64,000 nt of DNA from UBA1737 sp964541525 (lineage in GTDB: Bacteria; Bacillota_I; Bacilli_A; ML615J-28; CAG-313): the NCBI GenBank assembly GCA_964541525.1, contig CAZIQF010000001.1, positions 62,001 to 126,000 on the forward strand, read 5' to 3'. Below are positions 16,623 through 27,100 of this stretch, piece after piece. Position 1 is the stretch's first letter; each line of letters begins with the position of its first letter. The position numbers were made by a program, and so were the translations under genes. The notes under the pieces were generated by a model. The model saw only the letters and a program-made list of their open reading frames with translations, searched no databases and was not told where the DNA came from.

Positions 16623-16942
16623 ATTTTTCCCTCTTTAATTAAAATTTCTTCTGCTTGAATTTTCACCATTCCCATATTTGTTTCTAAAATGATATTATCG
16701 CCAACAAGATAACTATTATAAATATTTGTAATCTTTTTAAGGTCGATATCCATCAATAAAGTATTCTTAAAAACATAAGTTGTCAGACATTCAATCATTT
16801 CATCTTCACGAATGTTATTACCCATCGCAAAAATATTAGCATTCATTGCTATTGTAATAATTAAATCGTTTTTTTCTAATACAATTTGCTTGACCAAAGC
16901 TTCTTCAATTTTAAACATTTTAATAAATTCAATTTTTTTCAT
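16613..16942 (-). CDS. Hypothetical protein, probable first gene of operon on a leaderless mRNA
   Basis: About 109 residues, alternating short beta strands and helices (KQIVLEKNDLIITIAMN, NTLLMDIDLKKITNIYNSYLVG); no family recognised. The start is the ATG at 16940-16942. There is no Shine-Dalgarno, and a -10 TATAAT ends only 6 bases before the ATG, so transcription should begin at or next to the start codon. A GTG five codons earlier lies on the -10 box itself and cannot be used from that promoter. Confidence 0.65.
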   Translation of the reverse strand: MKKIEFIKMFKIEEALVKQIVLEKNDLIITIAMNANIFAMGNNIREDEMIECLTTYVFKNTLLMDIDLKKITNIYNSYLVGDNIILETNMGMVKIQAEEILIKEGKICQ

Positions 16943-16948
16943 ATTAAT

Positions 16949-16977
16949 ATTATACACTTTTTTTTATTTTTTGTAAT
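16949..16977 (-). promoter_or_regulatory. Promoter abutting the start codon of the five-gene operon
   Basis: Minus strand -35 ATTACA (16972-16977), 17-base spacer, -10 TATAAT (16949-16954). The predicted +1 coincides with the A of the ATG at 16942. Confidence 0.7.
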
Positions 16978-17012
16978 CTTTTTTATAAAAAAGATTATTA
17001 ACTATTTTAAAT

Positions 17013-17052
17013 ATAAAAAAATAAGTAAAACCCCATTTGGAATTTACTTATT
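17013..17052 (-). terminator. Terminator of the ABC exporter operon
   Basis: Minus-strand stem AATAAGTAAA/TTTACTTATT flanking a 13-base loop, followed by a T run. Confidence 0.75.
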
Positions 17053-17059
17053 GATTTTT

Positions 17060-17707
17060 TTAATAATTAGTAAAGCCAATATCTTTTAAAGTAATTTTAA
17101 CCTTTGAACCAATCTTTTCATTAAATTCATTAAATAAACGATCAATTGCACTTACTAATTTTGTTGTTACTTCACTTTGTGAAGAAGTAATATAGCCACG
17201 ATATAAATCATATTCACCAATGAATTTACGATTAAAAGTACTCTTTGTTCCTTTCATAATTGCATAAAAATCATCTCGATATGAGTTATAAACAATTTTA
17301 TGCATTAGGTTAAATTCATCGGTATCATCATTTGATATTTTAACGTATGATGTATTAAAGGTTCTACGACTTGCCTCTACTTCACTAATTCTTAAAAAAT
17401 TAATACTATAAAAAGCATAACGAGTTATATCACCATCTTCAGCAAGCATTAATTTATAGCCAATTCCATCAGAATAAGGATCATAGACAAACTCACCATT
17501 TTCAATGACATATTTCATTAATTCTTCTGTTTTAGATAATGTATGTCCATCTTTTAAGAAATCTGTTTGTGGCATTTCATATTTAGAAATATCGATACCA
17601 TCTAATAGATTATCATTATTCCCATCTTGATTATTTTGTTCTTGACAAGAACCTAAACCAAACCCTAAGCAAAGACAAATTATGATTATAATTATTTTAT
17701 TTTTCAT
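17060..17707 (-). CDS. Lipoprotein of unknown function
   Basis: About 215 residues. A type II signal peptide (KNKIIIIIICLCLGFGLGSC) with the lipobox LGSC predicts lipid anchoring on the outer face of the membrane; an Asn/Asp-rich linker follows. The body (YSDGIGYKLMLAEDGDITRYAFYSI) is not recognised. Start at ATG 17705-17707 with AAAGGAG upstream; it overlaps the ferredoxin gene by 11 bases. Being last in the exporter operon, it may serve the same extracellular process, but this is inference. Confidence 0.8.
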   Translation of the reverse strand: MKNKIIIIIICLCLGFGLGSCQEQNNQDGNNDNLLDGIDISKYEMPQTDFLKDGHTLSKTEELMKYVIENGEFVYDPYSDGIGYKLMLAEDGDITRYAFYSINFLRISEVEASRRTFNTSYVKISNDDTDEFNLMHKIVYNSYRDDFYAIMKGTKSTFNRKFIGEYDLYRGYITSSQSEVTTKLVSAIDRLFNEFNEKIGSKVKITLKDIGFTNY

Positions 17708-18869
17708 TGGCACTCCTTTTATTTTGATTTAAAATTTTAATAATTAAATTCTTATGGACTTTCATTGCCCCTTTAGGACAAAATTCTTGACAACAGAAGC
17801 AACGAATACAAACGGAAGAGTTGATTTTTGGTAATTGATTTTTCATTGTTATGGCTTTAACCGGGCAGATGTTGGCACATTTTTTGCAACCAATACATTC
17901 CTTTCTATTAACTTTGGGTCTTACCTTTAAAACCCTAGATACAACTTTAGTAATAACTTTCCCGAATGGACCTTTCCATTTATTACCAAATTCCATATTT
18001 TTACCTGGCTTTATACATTTGAAATCATCGATAATATACTCATCTAATTTAAGATTTAAGTTTAAATCATCGACTGATTCAGGCACTAAACCTCTTTTAA
18101 TCGATTGATTAATGGTTTCAACATCGGTTGGAAGAAGTCCAATCAATTTAGCTGCAACTAAATCTAAAGCATATGGTGATTTAGATGCTAGTAGTAAACC
18201 AACTAATCTTGGCGTTCCTTGCGTAGGTCCATTGCCTTCCATTCCTATTACTGCATCAATCAAATTAATAACTGGTTTATAATACTCATTAATATCAATT
18301 AACATATTTGCAAAATCAATATGATTAGGATAGCGATAATGATATTCAGGTTTAGTTAGTCCAGGAACTACACCAAACATATTTTTTACACTCGCACTAA
18401 GTCCCATCATCCCATGTGATTTAATTTTACTAAAATTAATTAATACATCTTGTTCTTCAAGCCAACAAGTTGTATCTAATTGATGAAGGGATTTTCCTTC
18501 AACTTTAACTTTCGTAATAGTCGTATTATAGTTTAAATTAACGCCTAAACTAGTTAGATTGCTTAATCCACATTCATGATAAACTTTTTTTAAAATTCCT
18601 TCTGTAAATAAGCCTCCTGGACTATCACCAATTGTGACTTGGCAATTTTTTTCAATTAATAATTTACATAATTCCGATACTAGTAATGGATGAGTTGTGG
18701 CAGCCTTTTCAGGGGCTAGTGAAGAAACTAAATTAAGTTTTATTCCAACTTTTGAACCATTCTTAATACAATCAAGTAAACCTGAATTAATCAAGATTTC
18801 TTGATATGCAGTATTGATTAATCCTTCATCATAACTTGAACAAGGATATAGATATACATTTTTTTCCAT
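17697..18869 (-). CDS. DUF362 domain protein with C-terminal 2[4Fe-4S] ferredoxin domain
   Basis: 390 residues. Residues about 1-300 form the DUF362 domain (KLNLVSS, TIGDSPGG, INFSKIKSHGMMGLSASVKNMFG). The C-terminus has two ferredoxin motifs, CIGCKKCANICP and CIRCFCCQEFCP, each binding [4Fe-4S]. Such fusions are common in anaerobes and presumed to be redox proteins; the substrate is unknown. It lies 9 bases after an ABC exporter and overlaps a lipoprotein gene, an arrangement that suggests a redox step linked to export. Confidence 0.88.
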   Translation of the reverse strand: MEKNVYLYPCSSYDEGLINTAYQEILINSGLLDCIKNGSKVGIKLNLVSSLAPEKAATTHPLLVSELCKLLIEKNCQVTIGDSPGGLFTEGILKKVYHECGLSNLTSLGVNLNYNTTITKVKVEGKSLHQLDTTCWLEEQDVLINFSKIKSHGMMGLSASVKNMFGVVPGLTKPEYHYRYPNHIDFANMLIDINEYYKPVINLIDAVIGMEGNGPTQGTPRLVGLLLASKSPYALDLVAAKLIGLLPTDVETINQSIKRGLVPESVDDLNLNLKLDEYIIDDFKCIKPGKNMEFGNKWKGPFGKVITKVVSRVLKVRPKVNRKECIGCKKCANICPVKAITMKNQLPKINSSVCIRCFCCQEFCPKGAMKVHKNLIIKILNQNKRSANEK

Positions 18870-18878
18870 ATTATTCTC

Positions 18879-20624
18879 CTAATATTTCACAAATTGACTG
18901 TTATATAATTTGGCATAAAAACCATTTCGTTTGATTAATTCTTGATGTGTTCCTTGTTCAATTACATTTCCATTATTCATTACCAGAATAACATCAGCAT
19001 TTTTAATTGTTGAAAGGCGATGAGCAACAATAAAAGTCGTTTTTCCTTCCATTAAAGTCGCAAAAGCTTGTTGAATTTTAATTTCCGTTCTCGTATCAAT
19101 TGAAGATGTTGCTTCATCTAAAATCAACATTGGTGGTAAAATTAGCATAATGCGAGCGATACATAGTAATTGCCTTTGGCCAACCGATAAATTACCTTCT
19201 TCATTGATGATTGTATCATAACCATTTTCAAGTCTCTTAATAAAACTATGACAATGGGCTTTCTTACATGCTTCAATCACTTCTTCCATTGTTGCATCCG
19301 GTTTACCGATAGTAATATTATCTTTAATACTAGCTCGTTTAATCCAAGTATCTTGTAGAACCATGCCATAACAATCACGTAAGCTCTTTCTTGTGACTTG
19401 GTTAATATTATTGCCGTCAATCTCAATACTACCAGCTTTGACATCATAAAAACGCATTAATAAATTAATTAGAGTGGTTTTACCACAACCAGTTGGACCA
19501 ACAATCGCAATTTTTTTACCTGCTACAACTTTTAAATTAAAGTTTTCGATAAGTTTTTGATTTGGCTGATAGGAAAAATAGACATTCTTTAATTCAATAT
19601 TACCTTCAACACCCGCTAGTTCTAATAAGCCTTGATCAGGTGTTTCAACAGGTTCATCTAATAAATTAAAGATCCGATTCGCACAAGCAAAAGCATTTTG
19701 TAATTCGGTCATTACCGAAGAAATTTCATTAAATGGCTTAGTATATTGATTAGCATAACTTAAACAAGATGATAACATCCCGACGGTTAATGGTTTAGTA
19801 AAACTAAGCGGGTTAATGACAAATAAAGCACCACATAGACAAACTAAAGCATAGACTAAGGAATTAACAAATCGAGTGCATGGATTAGTTAAAGATGAGA
19901 AGAAAATGGCTTTTAATGAACACCGCTCTAATTCTTGATTAATTTCATCAAAACGATTTAAATTCGTTTTTTGATGATTAAATGAGGCAACAACTTTCAA
20001 ATTACTAACCATTTCATCAATAAAACTCGTTTGGACTGCTTTAATCTCTGATTGTTTTTTAAACATCGTATAAGTTTTACTAGCAATAAATTTCGCAACA
20101 AAAAGTGAAATTGGTGTTACTATCACTACAACTAAAGCAATAATGACATTAATACTAATCAAGAAACCTATTGTTCCAATAATTGTCACTAAACTAGTAA
20201 AAACTTGAGTTAATCCAAGTAACAGTCCTTCAGTAAATTGATCAACATCATTTATCACAATACTTAAGATTTCCCCATATGGTTTTTGATCTAAAAATTT
20301 AAGTGGTAATTGTTGAATTTTATCAAAAGTTTCTTTTCTTAATCTTCGCGTAATATGATAAGCGATTTGATTATTAACTGCCATCATCACCCACTGAATA
20401 ATTCCAATACTGAACACAATGATTACAATTTTACTTAAAATGTCCCTTAAATTTACAAAATTAACCGCATTAATAAAAGTAATTTCGTCAATTGCCTTAC
20501 CAAATAATACTGGTACATAGATAGTAAGTAGGGTTGAAATTAATGCGAGAATAAAAGTAACAATCAATAAGATTATATTTTTCTTTAAATATTTTAAAAT
20601 TCGTTTTAGACTATTCTTATTCAT
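18879..20624 (-). CDS. ABC exporter half-transporter, LmrD/YheH-like subunit
   Basis: About 581 residues: six membrane helices, then an ATPase domain with Walker A GPTGCGKTT, a variant signature LSVGQRQLL, and canonical Walker B MLILDEATSSID with the catalytic Glu. It pairs with the upstream subunit (8-base overlap) as a heterodimeric multidrug or lipid exporter of type IV. Its Glu-bearing site combines with the partner's normal signature to form the active ATP site. Start at ATG 20622-20624 after GGTGATA. Substrate unknown. Confidence 0.93.
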   Translation of the reverse strand: MNKNSLKRILKYLKKNIILLIVTFILALISTLLTIYVPVLFGKAIDEITFINAVNFVNLRDILSKIVIIVFSIGIIQWVMMAVNNQIAYHITRRLRKETFDKIQQLPLKFLDQKPYGEILSIVINDVDQFTEGLLLGLTQVFTSLVTIIGTIGFLISINVIIALVVVIVTPISLFVAKFIASKTYTMFKKQSEIKAVQTSFIDEMVSNLKVVASFNHQKTNLNRFDEINQELERCSLKAIFFSSLTNPCTRFVNSLVYALVCLCGALFVINPLSFTKPLTVGMLSSCLSYANQYTKPFNEISSVMTELQNAFACANRIFNLLDEPVETPDQGLLELAGVEGNIELKNVYFSYQPNQKLIENFNLKVVAGKKIAIVGPTGCGKTTLINLLMRFYDVKAGSIEIDGNNINQVTRKSLRDCYGMVLQDTWIKRASIKDNITIGKPDATMEEVIEACKKAHCHSFIKRLENGYDTIINEEGNLSVGQRQLLCIARIMLILPPMLILDEATSSIDTRTEIKIQQAFATLMEGKTTFIVAHRLSTIKNADVILVMNNGNVIEQGTHQELIKRNGFYAKLYNSQFVKY

Positions 20625-22341
20625 CGCTATCACCATCTTTAAATTGTGAATAGTAAATTTCTTGGTACACAACATTATCTTTTAATAATTCTTCATGTGT
20701 TCCTTTACCAACTAGTTTACCATCTTCTAAAACAATAATTAAATCAGCATTAGCAATTGATGCAGTACGTTGTGATACAATAATAACTGTTGGATGATAA
20801 TCTAAATTTTTAATTGCTCTTCTTAAATTAGCATCGGTTGCATAATCTAATGCTGATGATGAGTCATCTAAAACTAAAAGTTCCGCTTTCTTTACGATTG
20901 ATCTTGCAAGTGACAATCTTTGTCGTTGACCACCAGAGAAATTTTTTCCTTTTTGTTCAACAATTTCATCCAAACCTGCTTTTTTCTTTTCAATAATATC
21001 TAATCCTTGAGCAATCTTTAACGCATTAATTAATTCTTCATCAGTTGCATTAGGATTTCCCCATTTTAGATTTTCCCTAATTGTACCTTTAAATAGTGAT
21101 GCATTTTGCATAACAATACTAAAACGTTCTCTTAAATCATCAGGATGATATGCCTCAATATCAATTCCATCTAAGTATAAATGGCCACCACTAACATCAT
21201 AAAATCTAAATAATAAATTAACAAGTGAAGTTTTACCACTTCCAGTTGAACCGATAATTCCAATCGTTTCCCCACGATGAATATCAAAAGTAATATTTTC
21301 TAAAGTTTCAATGCTTGATGCACGATATTTCATTGATACTTGTTCAAAACTAATAAATGGTTTATCTAATTTTTTTGCTTGTTCTTTTACATTAATAGTA
21401 GTGTCTATATCCATAACTTTAGCAATTCGTTTTAAGCAAGCAAGTGATTTTGTAATTGTAATAATTAAACTAGCTAATTTAATTAATTCCACTAAAATTT
21501 GTGACATATAATTATATAAAGCGATAACTTCACCTTGTAATAATTCACCACTATTAACATTTTGAGCACCCAAGTATATGACAATAATAATTGCCAGATT
21601 AATAATAATAAACGTAAGTGGATTCATTAAATTAGAAATATTTCCAACTTTATTTTGAGCTTTTTCTAATGCTTTAGTGCTTTGATCATATTTTGCTTTT
21701 TCTTCTTCCTCAGATGTAAAAGCTCTAATCACCCTTACTCCTGTTAAATTTTCTCGAGTTGAAGATAAAACAACATCCAAACGTTCTTGTACTTTTTTAT
21801 GTAATGGCATTGTAATTATCATAATTCCAAAAATAATAATTGATAAAACAATAATTGTAATAAAGAAAACAATCGAAATACTTGGATCAATTAAATATGC
21901 CATAATTGCTGAACCAAATACAACAAATGGTGATCTTAGAAATAATCTTAAAGTTAAATTGATTCCGGTTTGAACTTGATTAACATCACTAGTCATTCTC
22001 GTAATCATACTTGAAGCACCAAGATTATCAATTTCACTAAAAGATAGACTTTCTAATTTTTTGAATAAGTCATATCTTAATTTTGTTGCAAAACCAACCG
22101 CCGTTTTTGCTGCAAAAAATTGACCAGCAATCGAAAAAACTAAACCAATAATTCCAAGAGCAATCATTAAAATAATCATTTTAACAATATATGTTTGATC
22201 ATTACCAGCGATTCCTTTGTCAATAATCGAAGCAACAACTAAAGGAATTAATAATTCTAGAAGTGCTTCTAGTAGTTTAAACATTGGTGCTAATACTGCA
22301 TAGATTTTATATGTATTAAAATATCGAAATAATTTAAGCAT
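20617..22341 (-). CDS. ABC exporter half-transporter, LmrC/YheI-like subunit with degenerate Walker B
   Basis: 574 residues with six membrane helices and an ATPase domain: Walker A GSTGSGKTS, canonical signature FSGGQRQRL, and Walker B LLVLDDSSSALD, where Asp replaces the catalytic Glu. This substitution and the partner's LSVGQ signature make one nucleotide site non-hydrolysing, as in LmrCD and TM287/288. First gene of the four-gene operon; GAGGAAAG precedes the ATG and a TGATATAAT extended -10 lies at about 22360-22368. Confidence 0.93.
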   Translation of the reverse strand: MLKLFRYFNTYKIYAVLAPMFKLLEALLELLIPLVVASIIDKGIAGNDQTYIVKMIILMIALGIIGLVFSIAGQFFAAKTAVGFATKLRYDLFKKLESLSFSEIDNLGASSMITRMTSDVNQVQTGINLTLRLFLRSPFVVFGSAIMAYLIDPSISIVFFITIIVLSIIIFGIMIITMPLHKKVQERLDVVLSSTRENLTGVRVIRAFTSEEEEKAKYDQSTKALEKAQNKVGNISNLMNPLTFIIINLAIIIVIYLGAQNVNSGELLQGEVIALYNYMSQILVELIKLASLIITITKSLACLKRIAKVMDIDTTINVKEQAKKLDKPFISFEQVSMKYRASSIETLENITFDIHRGETIGIIGSTGSGKTSLVNLLFRFYDVSGGHLYLDGIDIEAYHPDDLRERFSIVMQNASLFKGTIRENLKWGNPNATDEELINALKIAQGLDIIEKKKAGLDEIVEQKGKNFSGGQRQRLSLARSIVKKAELLVLDDSSSALDYATDANLRRAIKNLDYHPTVIIVSQRTASIANADLIIVLEDGKLVGKGTHEELLKDNVVYQEIYYSQFKDGDSDE

Positions 22342-22420
22342 AATTCTTTCCTCTTTTAAATTATTATATCATATTTTTATTAATTAATTATTCAATATGA
22401 ACTATTTTTACTTAAAATTA

Positions 22421-22449
22421 AAAAATGAGGCGTTTTATACCTCATTTTT
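22421..22449 (-). terminator. Terminator after the plsC pair
   Basis: Stem AAAAATGAGG/CCTCATTTTT with a 9-base loop that contains the stop codon of the acyltransferase; the minus-strand tail is T-rich. Confidence 0.75.
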
Positions 22450-23163
22450 TTGTTTAATTTCATCTAGTTTTTCAGCAATCCGACTTTTAATTAAAGCGGC
22501 AATTTCGACTTTATTTAAATTTTGATATTCTTCATAATAAATCGGAGCTAAATAATGTACTTCACACGATACCTTCTTTAACGAATTAACCCCAAATGGT
22601 TTATAAGTATCAAATAATGCTACTGGAACAATCGGGCATTTAGCTTTAGATAAAAAGTGCATACATCCGGTATTAAACTCTTGCAGGTTGTTATGATTGT
22701 CATCATATTTACCTTCAGCAAAGATTAAAAAATTATTTCCCATTTGAACTTCTTGTTCGATTTCTTTAAACAGTTTAACTCCTTGTTTTGGATGTTCTTT
22801 ATCTAAAATTTTTGAATTAGTTAATCTTAAAAAGTTATTTAGTAACGGATTCGTACATACTTTTTTATCAATTACTACGGATACTGGCTTATCATGCGTT
22901 CTAATAATCGCAAGAGCATCATATTTACCTTGATGATTAGGATATAAAACATAGCCATTCGTTTTAGGTAAATTTTCTAATCCATATACATCAACACTAA
23001 TTTTACCCTTTTTGGATACTAAATTAACAAGTTTTTGTGCTAATACATATTTTTCTTCTTTGGTATAATTAGTATTTTTAGCTTTATTAATTTTACGCAT
23101 TTTAAAAACATAATAAATTACTAGATGAAGATTACAAATGATTATTTTAAAAAATCTGATCAT
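22435..23163 (-). CDS. plsC: 1-acyl-sn-glycerol-3-phosphate acyltransferase family protein
   Basis: 242 residues with acyltransferase motif I NHQGKYDALA (His and Asp catalytic pair) and FAEGKYDDN in the motif III position. An N-terminal hydrophobic segment anchors it at the membrane. PlsC acylates lysophosphatidate to phosphatidate in phospholipid synthesis. Second of two neighbouring PlsC-like genes (46-base gap). The EGKYD motif departs from the classic EGTR seen in its neighbour, so the acceptor may differ. Confidence 0.85.
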   Translation of the reverse strand: MIRFFKIIICNLHLVIYYVFKMRKINKAKNTNYTKEEKYVLAQKLVNLVSKKGKISVDVYGLENLPKTNGYVLYPNHQGKYDALAIIRTHDKPVSVVIDKKVCTNPLLNNFLRLTNSKILDKEHPKQGVKLFKEIEQEVQMGNNFLIFAEGKYDDNHNNLQEFNTGCMHFLSKAKCPIVPVALFDTYKPFGVNSLKKVSCEVHYLAPIYYEEYQNLNKVEIAALIKSRIAEKLDEIKQKNEV

Positions 23164-23208
23164 ATACTTCCTCTGTTATCTATTTATTTTATTATTGCAT
23201 ATACTTAT

Positions 23209-24051
23209 TTATGCAATATTATTTTCACTTTCTTCATATGTTTCATCGATGCATAAATCTTCAACCATTTTTCTTCTCGCAAGTAATGCTAGTTGATGAG
23301 TATTTAAATCTTGATGCTCTTCATAACTGATCACATCAACAATATTCATTTCCACAATTGTTTTCTTAAATGGAAAATTTTTGTGAATATCAAAAGTATT
23401 TTTCATTGTACAAATTACTAGTGGGCATTTTGCTTTGGTAGCGATTTTAAAACTACCTGATTTAAATGGTAGTAATCCTTCACCAAAATTTCTTGTTCCT
23501 TCTGGTGCAATCCCCACACTATATTTTTGTTCTTCTATAAATTTAATACTCTTAACAATTGTTTTTAACGCATTACGATTATTTTCACGATCAACTGCTA
23601 AAAAACAACAACGTTTCATAAACGGTCCAGCAATCGGAATCTTAAAGTTTTCTGGTTTAGAAATTTGAACCAAAGATGTCTTTCTTAAAACATAACATTG
23701 AATGATTGGATCAAATCTTGATTTATGATTCATAACAAGTAAATACTTTTGATCCTTTGGTACCTTTTCTACTCCCTTAACGATTACTTTAATTCTTCCA
23801 TAATCAATTAGTGCCCCTAATACACTATTAAAGATAAACAAATAAAATTTATTTTGCTTATCATAATCTTTTTTCATATTAATAGTCAATGAGATTAACC
23901 ACACGAATAATAAAAGAATAACAACAATACTGGCATAACTACCCAAAAACACAACAATTGGAATCCAAATTAATTTAATTGATGTGACTTTAATATAACT
24001 AATAATTGCTGTTATAATTAAACTTAAACCCAATATTAATTTCTTAATCAT
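23209..24051 (-). CDS. plsC: 1-acyl-sn-glycerol-3-phosphate acyltransferase
   Basis: About 280 residues. Two N-terminal membrane helices, then the PlsC domain: NHKSRFDP (motif I), FKIPIAGPFMKRCCFLAVDR (motif II) and APEGTRNFGEG (motif III). It makes phosphatidate from lysophosphatidate. The start is ATG 24049-24051, correctly spaced from AGGAGG. It has its own strong promoter and is followed by the second PlsC-like gene. Confidence 0.9.
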   Translation of the reverse strand: MIKKLILGLSLIITAIISYIKVTSIKLIWIPIVVFLGSYASIVVILLLFVWLISLTINMKKDYDKQNKFYLFIFNSVLGALIDYGRIKVIVKGVEKVPKDQKYLLVMNHKSRFDPIIQCYVLRKTSLVQISKPENFKIPIAGPFMKRCCFLAVDRENNRNALKTIVKSIKFIEEQKYSVGIAPEGTRNFGEGLLPFKSGSFKIATKAKCPLVICTMKNTFDIHKNFPFKKTIVEMNIVDVISYEEHQDLNTHQLALLARRKMVEDLCIDETYEESENNIA

Positions 24052-24076
24052 GGTTTTACCTCCTATTAATATAGTT

Positions 24077-24105
24077 ATTATAGCACTTTTTTGCTGAAAG
24101 TTCAA
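24077..24105 (-). promoter_or_regulatory. Sigma-A promoter of the plsC pair
   Basis: Minus strand -35 TTGAAC (24100-24105), 17-base spacer, -10 TATAAT (24077-24082). Confidence 0.8.
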
Positions 24106-24115
24106 ACTATTAGTC

Positions 24116-27100
24116 TTATTTTATCCTCTCTAGTGCGGTCGCAAGCATTAATTTTATTCGATTTAACTGATTAACACTACTTGCACCTGGATCATAATCG
24201 ACTGCAACAATATTAGCATTAGGATAATTTTCTTTTAATTTTTTAATTACCCCTTTTCCCACAACATGATTAGGTAGACAAGCAAATGGTTGAATACAAA
24301 CAATGTTTTCGACACCCGAAGTAAGTAATTCGACCATTTCTCCAGTTAAGAACCATCCTTCACCTGATTGATTACCAATCGAAATAATTGGTTTTGTAAC
24401 TTCCGCTAAGTGATAAATATCACATGGTGGAATAAAACGATTGCTACTTTTCAAGGCTTCAATTGCTGGTTTTCTTAAGTATTTAACAAAACCTAACGCA
24501 ATTTCTGATACATATTTAGTTTGCTTTTTAGCCCCTAAATATTTTTCTTTATATAAACCATTATAAAAACCATAATTGAAGAAATCAATTAAATCAGGAA
24601 CAACTACTTCACAATTTTCTTTTTCTAAAACTTCAACTAATTGATTATTTGCAAGGGGCATATATTTAACTAAAATTTCACCAACAATCCCAATTCTTGG
24701 TTTTTTCTTTGTTTCATCTAATTCTAATAAATCAAATTCTTTAACAATCAATTTACATACATCTTTGTATGAATATTTAGAGTGTTTATTAACTAATGAA
24801 TCAATACAAATCGCATTAAGTTTTTGATAGAGTTTATTAGCCGAACCTGAATTTTTTTCATAAGGTCTAGTACGATATAAACATCGCATCAATAAATCGC
24901 CATAAACTAGCCCTTTAACTAGGGGAATTAATAAATCTAATGATAATTTAAAACCCGAATTTTTTTCTAATCCCGCTGTACTAACAGAAACAACTGGAAT
25001 ATGTGAATAGCCAGTTTTATCTAAAGCTCTTCTAATAAAACCAACATAATTACTAGCACGACAACAGCCACCAGTCTGTGACATAAAAATTGCCAAACGA
25101 TTAGTATCGTATTTACCCGAAAGCACAGCATCCATAATTTGTCCAACAACCACAATTGATGGATAACATGCATCATTATTAACATATTTTAATCCAGTAT
25201 CAATTGCCTTTTTATTATCATTATCTAAAACAACAACATTATAACCTTTGCTTTTCATTAAACTTTCTAAAATTGTAAAATGAATCGGACTCATTTGTGG
25301 TGCTAGGATTGTATATTGTGAATCATTCATAGCTTTCGTATATTCAGTTCGGTGATATGTAATATCATGATAAATTGGTTTAATGTTTTGATTTCTACGC
25401 ATTTTAATCGCTGCAATTAAACTTCTAATTCTAATTCTAATCGCACCTAAATTATTAACTTCATCAATTTTTAAAACAGTGTAAAGTTTATTATTAGCTT
25501 CTAAAATATCCGCCACTTGATCGGTTGTTATTGCATCTAATCCACATCCAAAGGAATTTAATTGAATTAATTCTAAATCATCTGCTTTTGCAACCATTTC
25601 TGCAGCATTATAAAGTCTTGAATGATAACTCCATTGATCTAATACTCTTAATGGTCTAGAGACTTTAAAATCAATTGGTAATGAATCTTCAGTGAATACT
25701 GCAAAATTATACGATGAGATTAGTTCAGGTATACCATGATTAATTTCGGGATCAAGATGATATGGGCGACCTGCTAGTACAATCCCTGTTAACCCTAGGT
25801 TTCGCATTTTGTTAAGAACGCTTCTTCCTTCATTAATTAAATCCTGTCTGGCTTGATTTGATTCTTCCCAAGCTGCTTTTGCCGCCTTAATAACTTCTAC
25901 TTTGGAAATATTCCATGTACTTTTACAAAAATCAACTAACCGATTGGTTACAGTATCTAACGATGTAAAAGCAATAAATGGTCTTAAATAATTAATATTT
26001 TGTGTAGATAGTTCATCAACATTATTTTTTAAATTTTCTGGATAGGAAATAACCATCGGACAATTATAATGATTTTGAGCACATTTATGTTCTTGTTTTT
26101 CATAGAAAACACATGGATGAAAAATATTTTTAACTCCATTATCAATTAACCATTTAACATGACCATGAGCAAGTTTAGCTGGATAACATTCTGATTCTGA
26201 TGGAATTGATTCAATTCCTAATTCATAGATTTTCTTATTAGAAAATGGGGATAGGATTACTCTAAAACCTAATTGTTTAAAGAAAGTTGCCCAAAACGGA
26301 TAATTTTCATAAAGATTTAATACGCGAGGAATTCCAATTTCGCCACGATAAGCCTCTTCAATCCTTAGTGGTTCATAATCAAAATATCGTTTTTGTTTAT
26401 ATTTAAAAAGATTTAAATCATTATTAGTTGAATCAGTTTTACCAAAGGCTTTTTCACAACGATTACCAGTAATATATTTTCTTGTATCATTAAAAGAATT
26501 AATAGTTAACATACAATTATTGGTACAACCTTTACATCTCGTTACCGTTGTATGATATTTTAAATTGATAATATCATCAAGTTCAAGCATCGAAGTCGGA
26601 TTACCATTATAAGTTTCTTTGGCAATAAGTGCCGCACCAAATGCTCCCATAATTCCGGAAATATCCGGACAAACAACATCTTTTTCAAGAACTTTTTCTA
26701 ACGCTCTTAGTACAGCATGGTTATAAAAAGTTCCACCTTGAACTACAATATTACTACCTAAATCATCTTTATTAACTAATTTAATTACTTTATAAATGGC
26801 ATTTTTAACCACCGAATAAGCAAGGCCTGCAGAAATATCCGAAACACTAGCACCTTCTTTTTGTGCTTGTTTGACATTTGAATTCATAAACACTGTACAT
26901 CTAGTCCCTAAATCAATCGGCTTTGATGCATAAATCGCCGTTTCAGCAAATTCTTTAGCCGTAAGCGATAATGAAGTAGCAAAGTTTTCGATAAACGACC
27001 CACATCCAGATGAACATGCTTCATTTAAGATTACATTATCAACAATATGATTTTTAACCTTAATACATTTCATGTCTTGCCCACCAATATCTAGTACACA

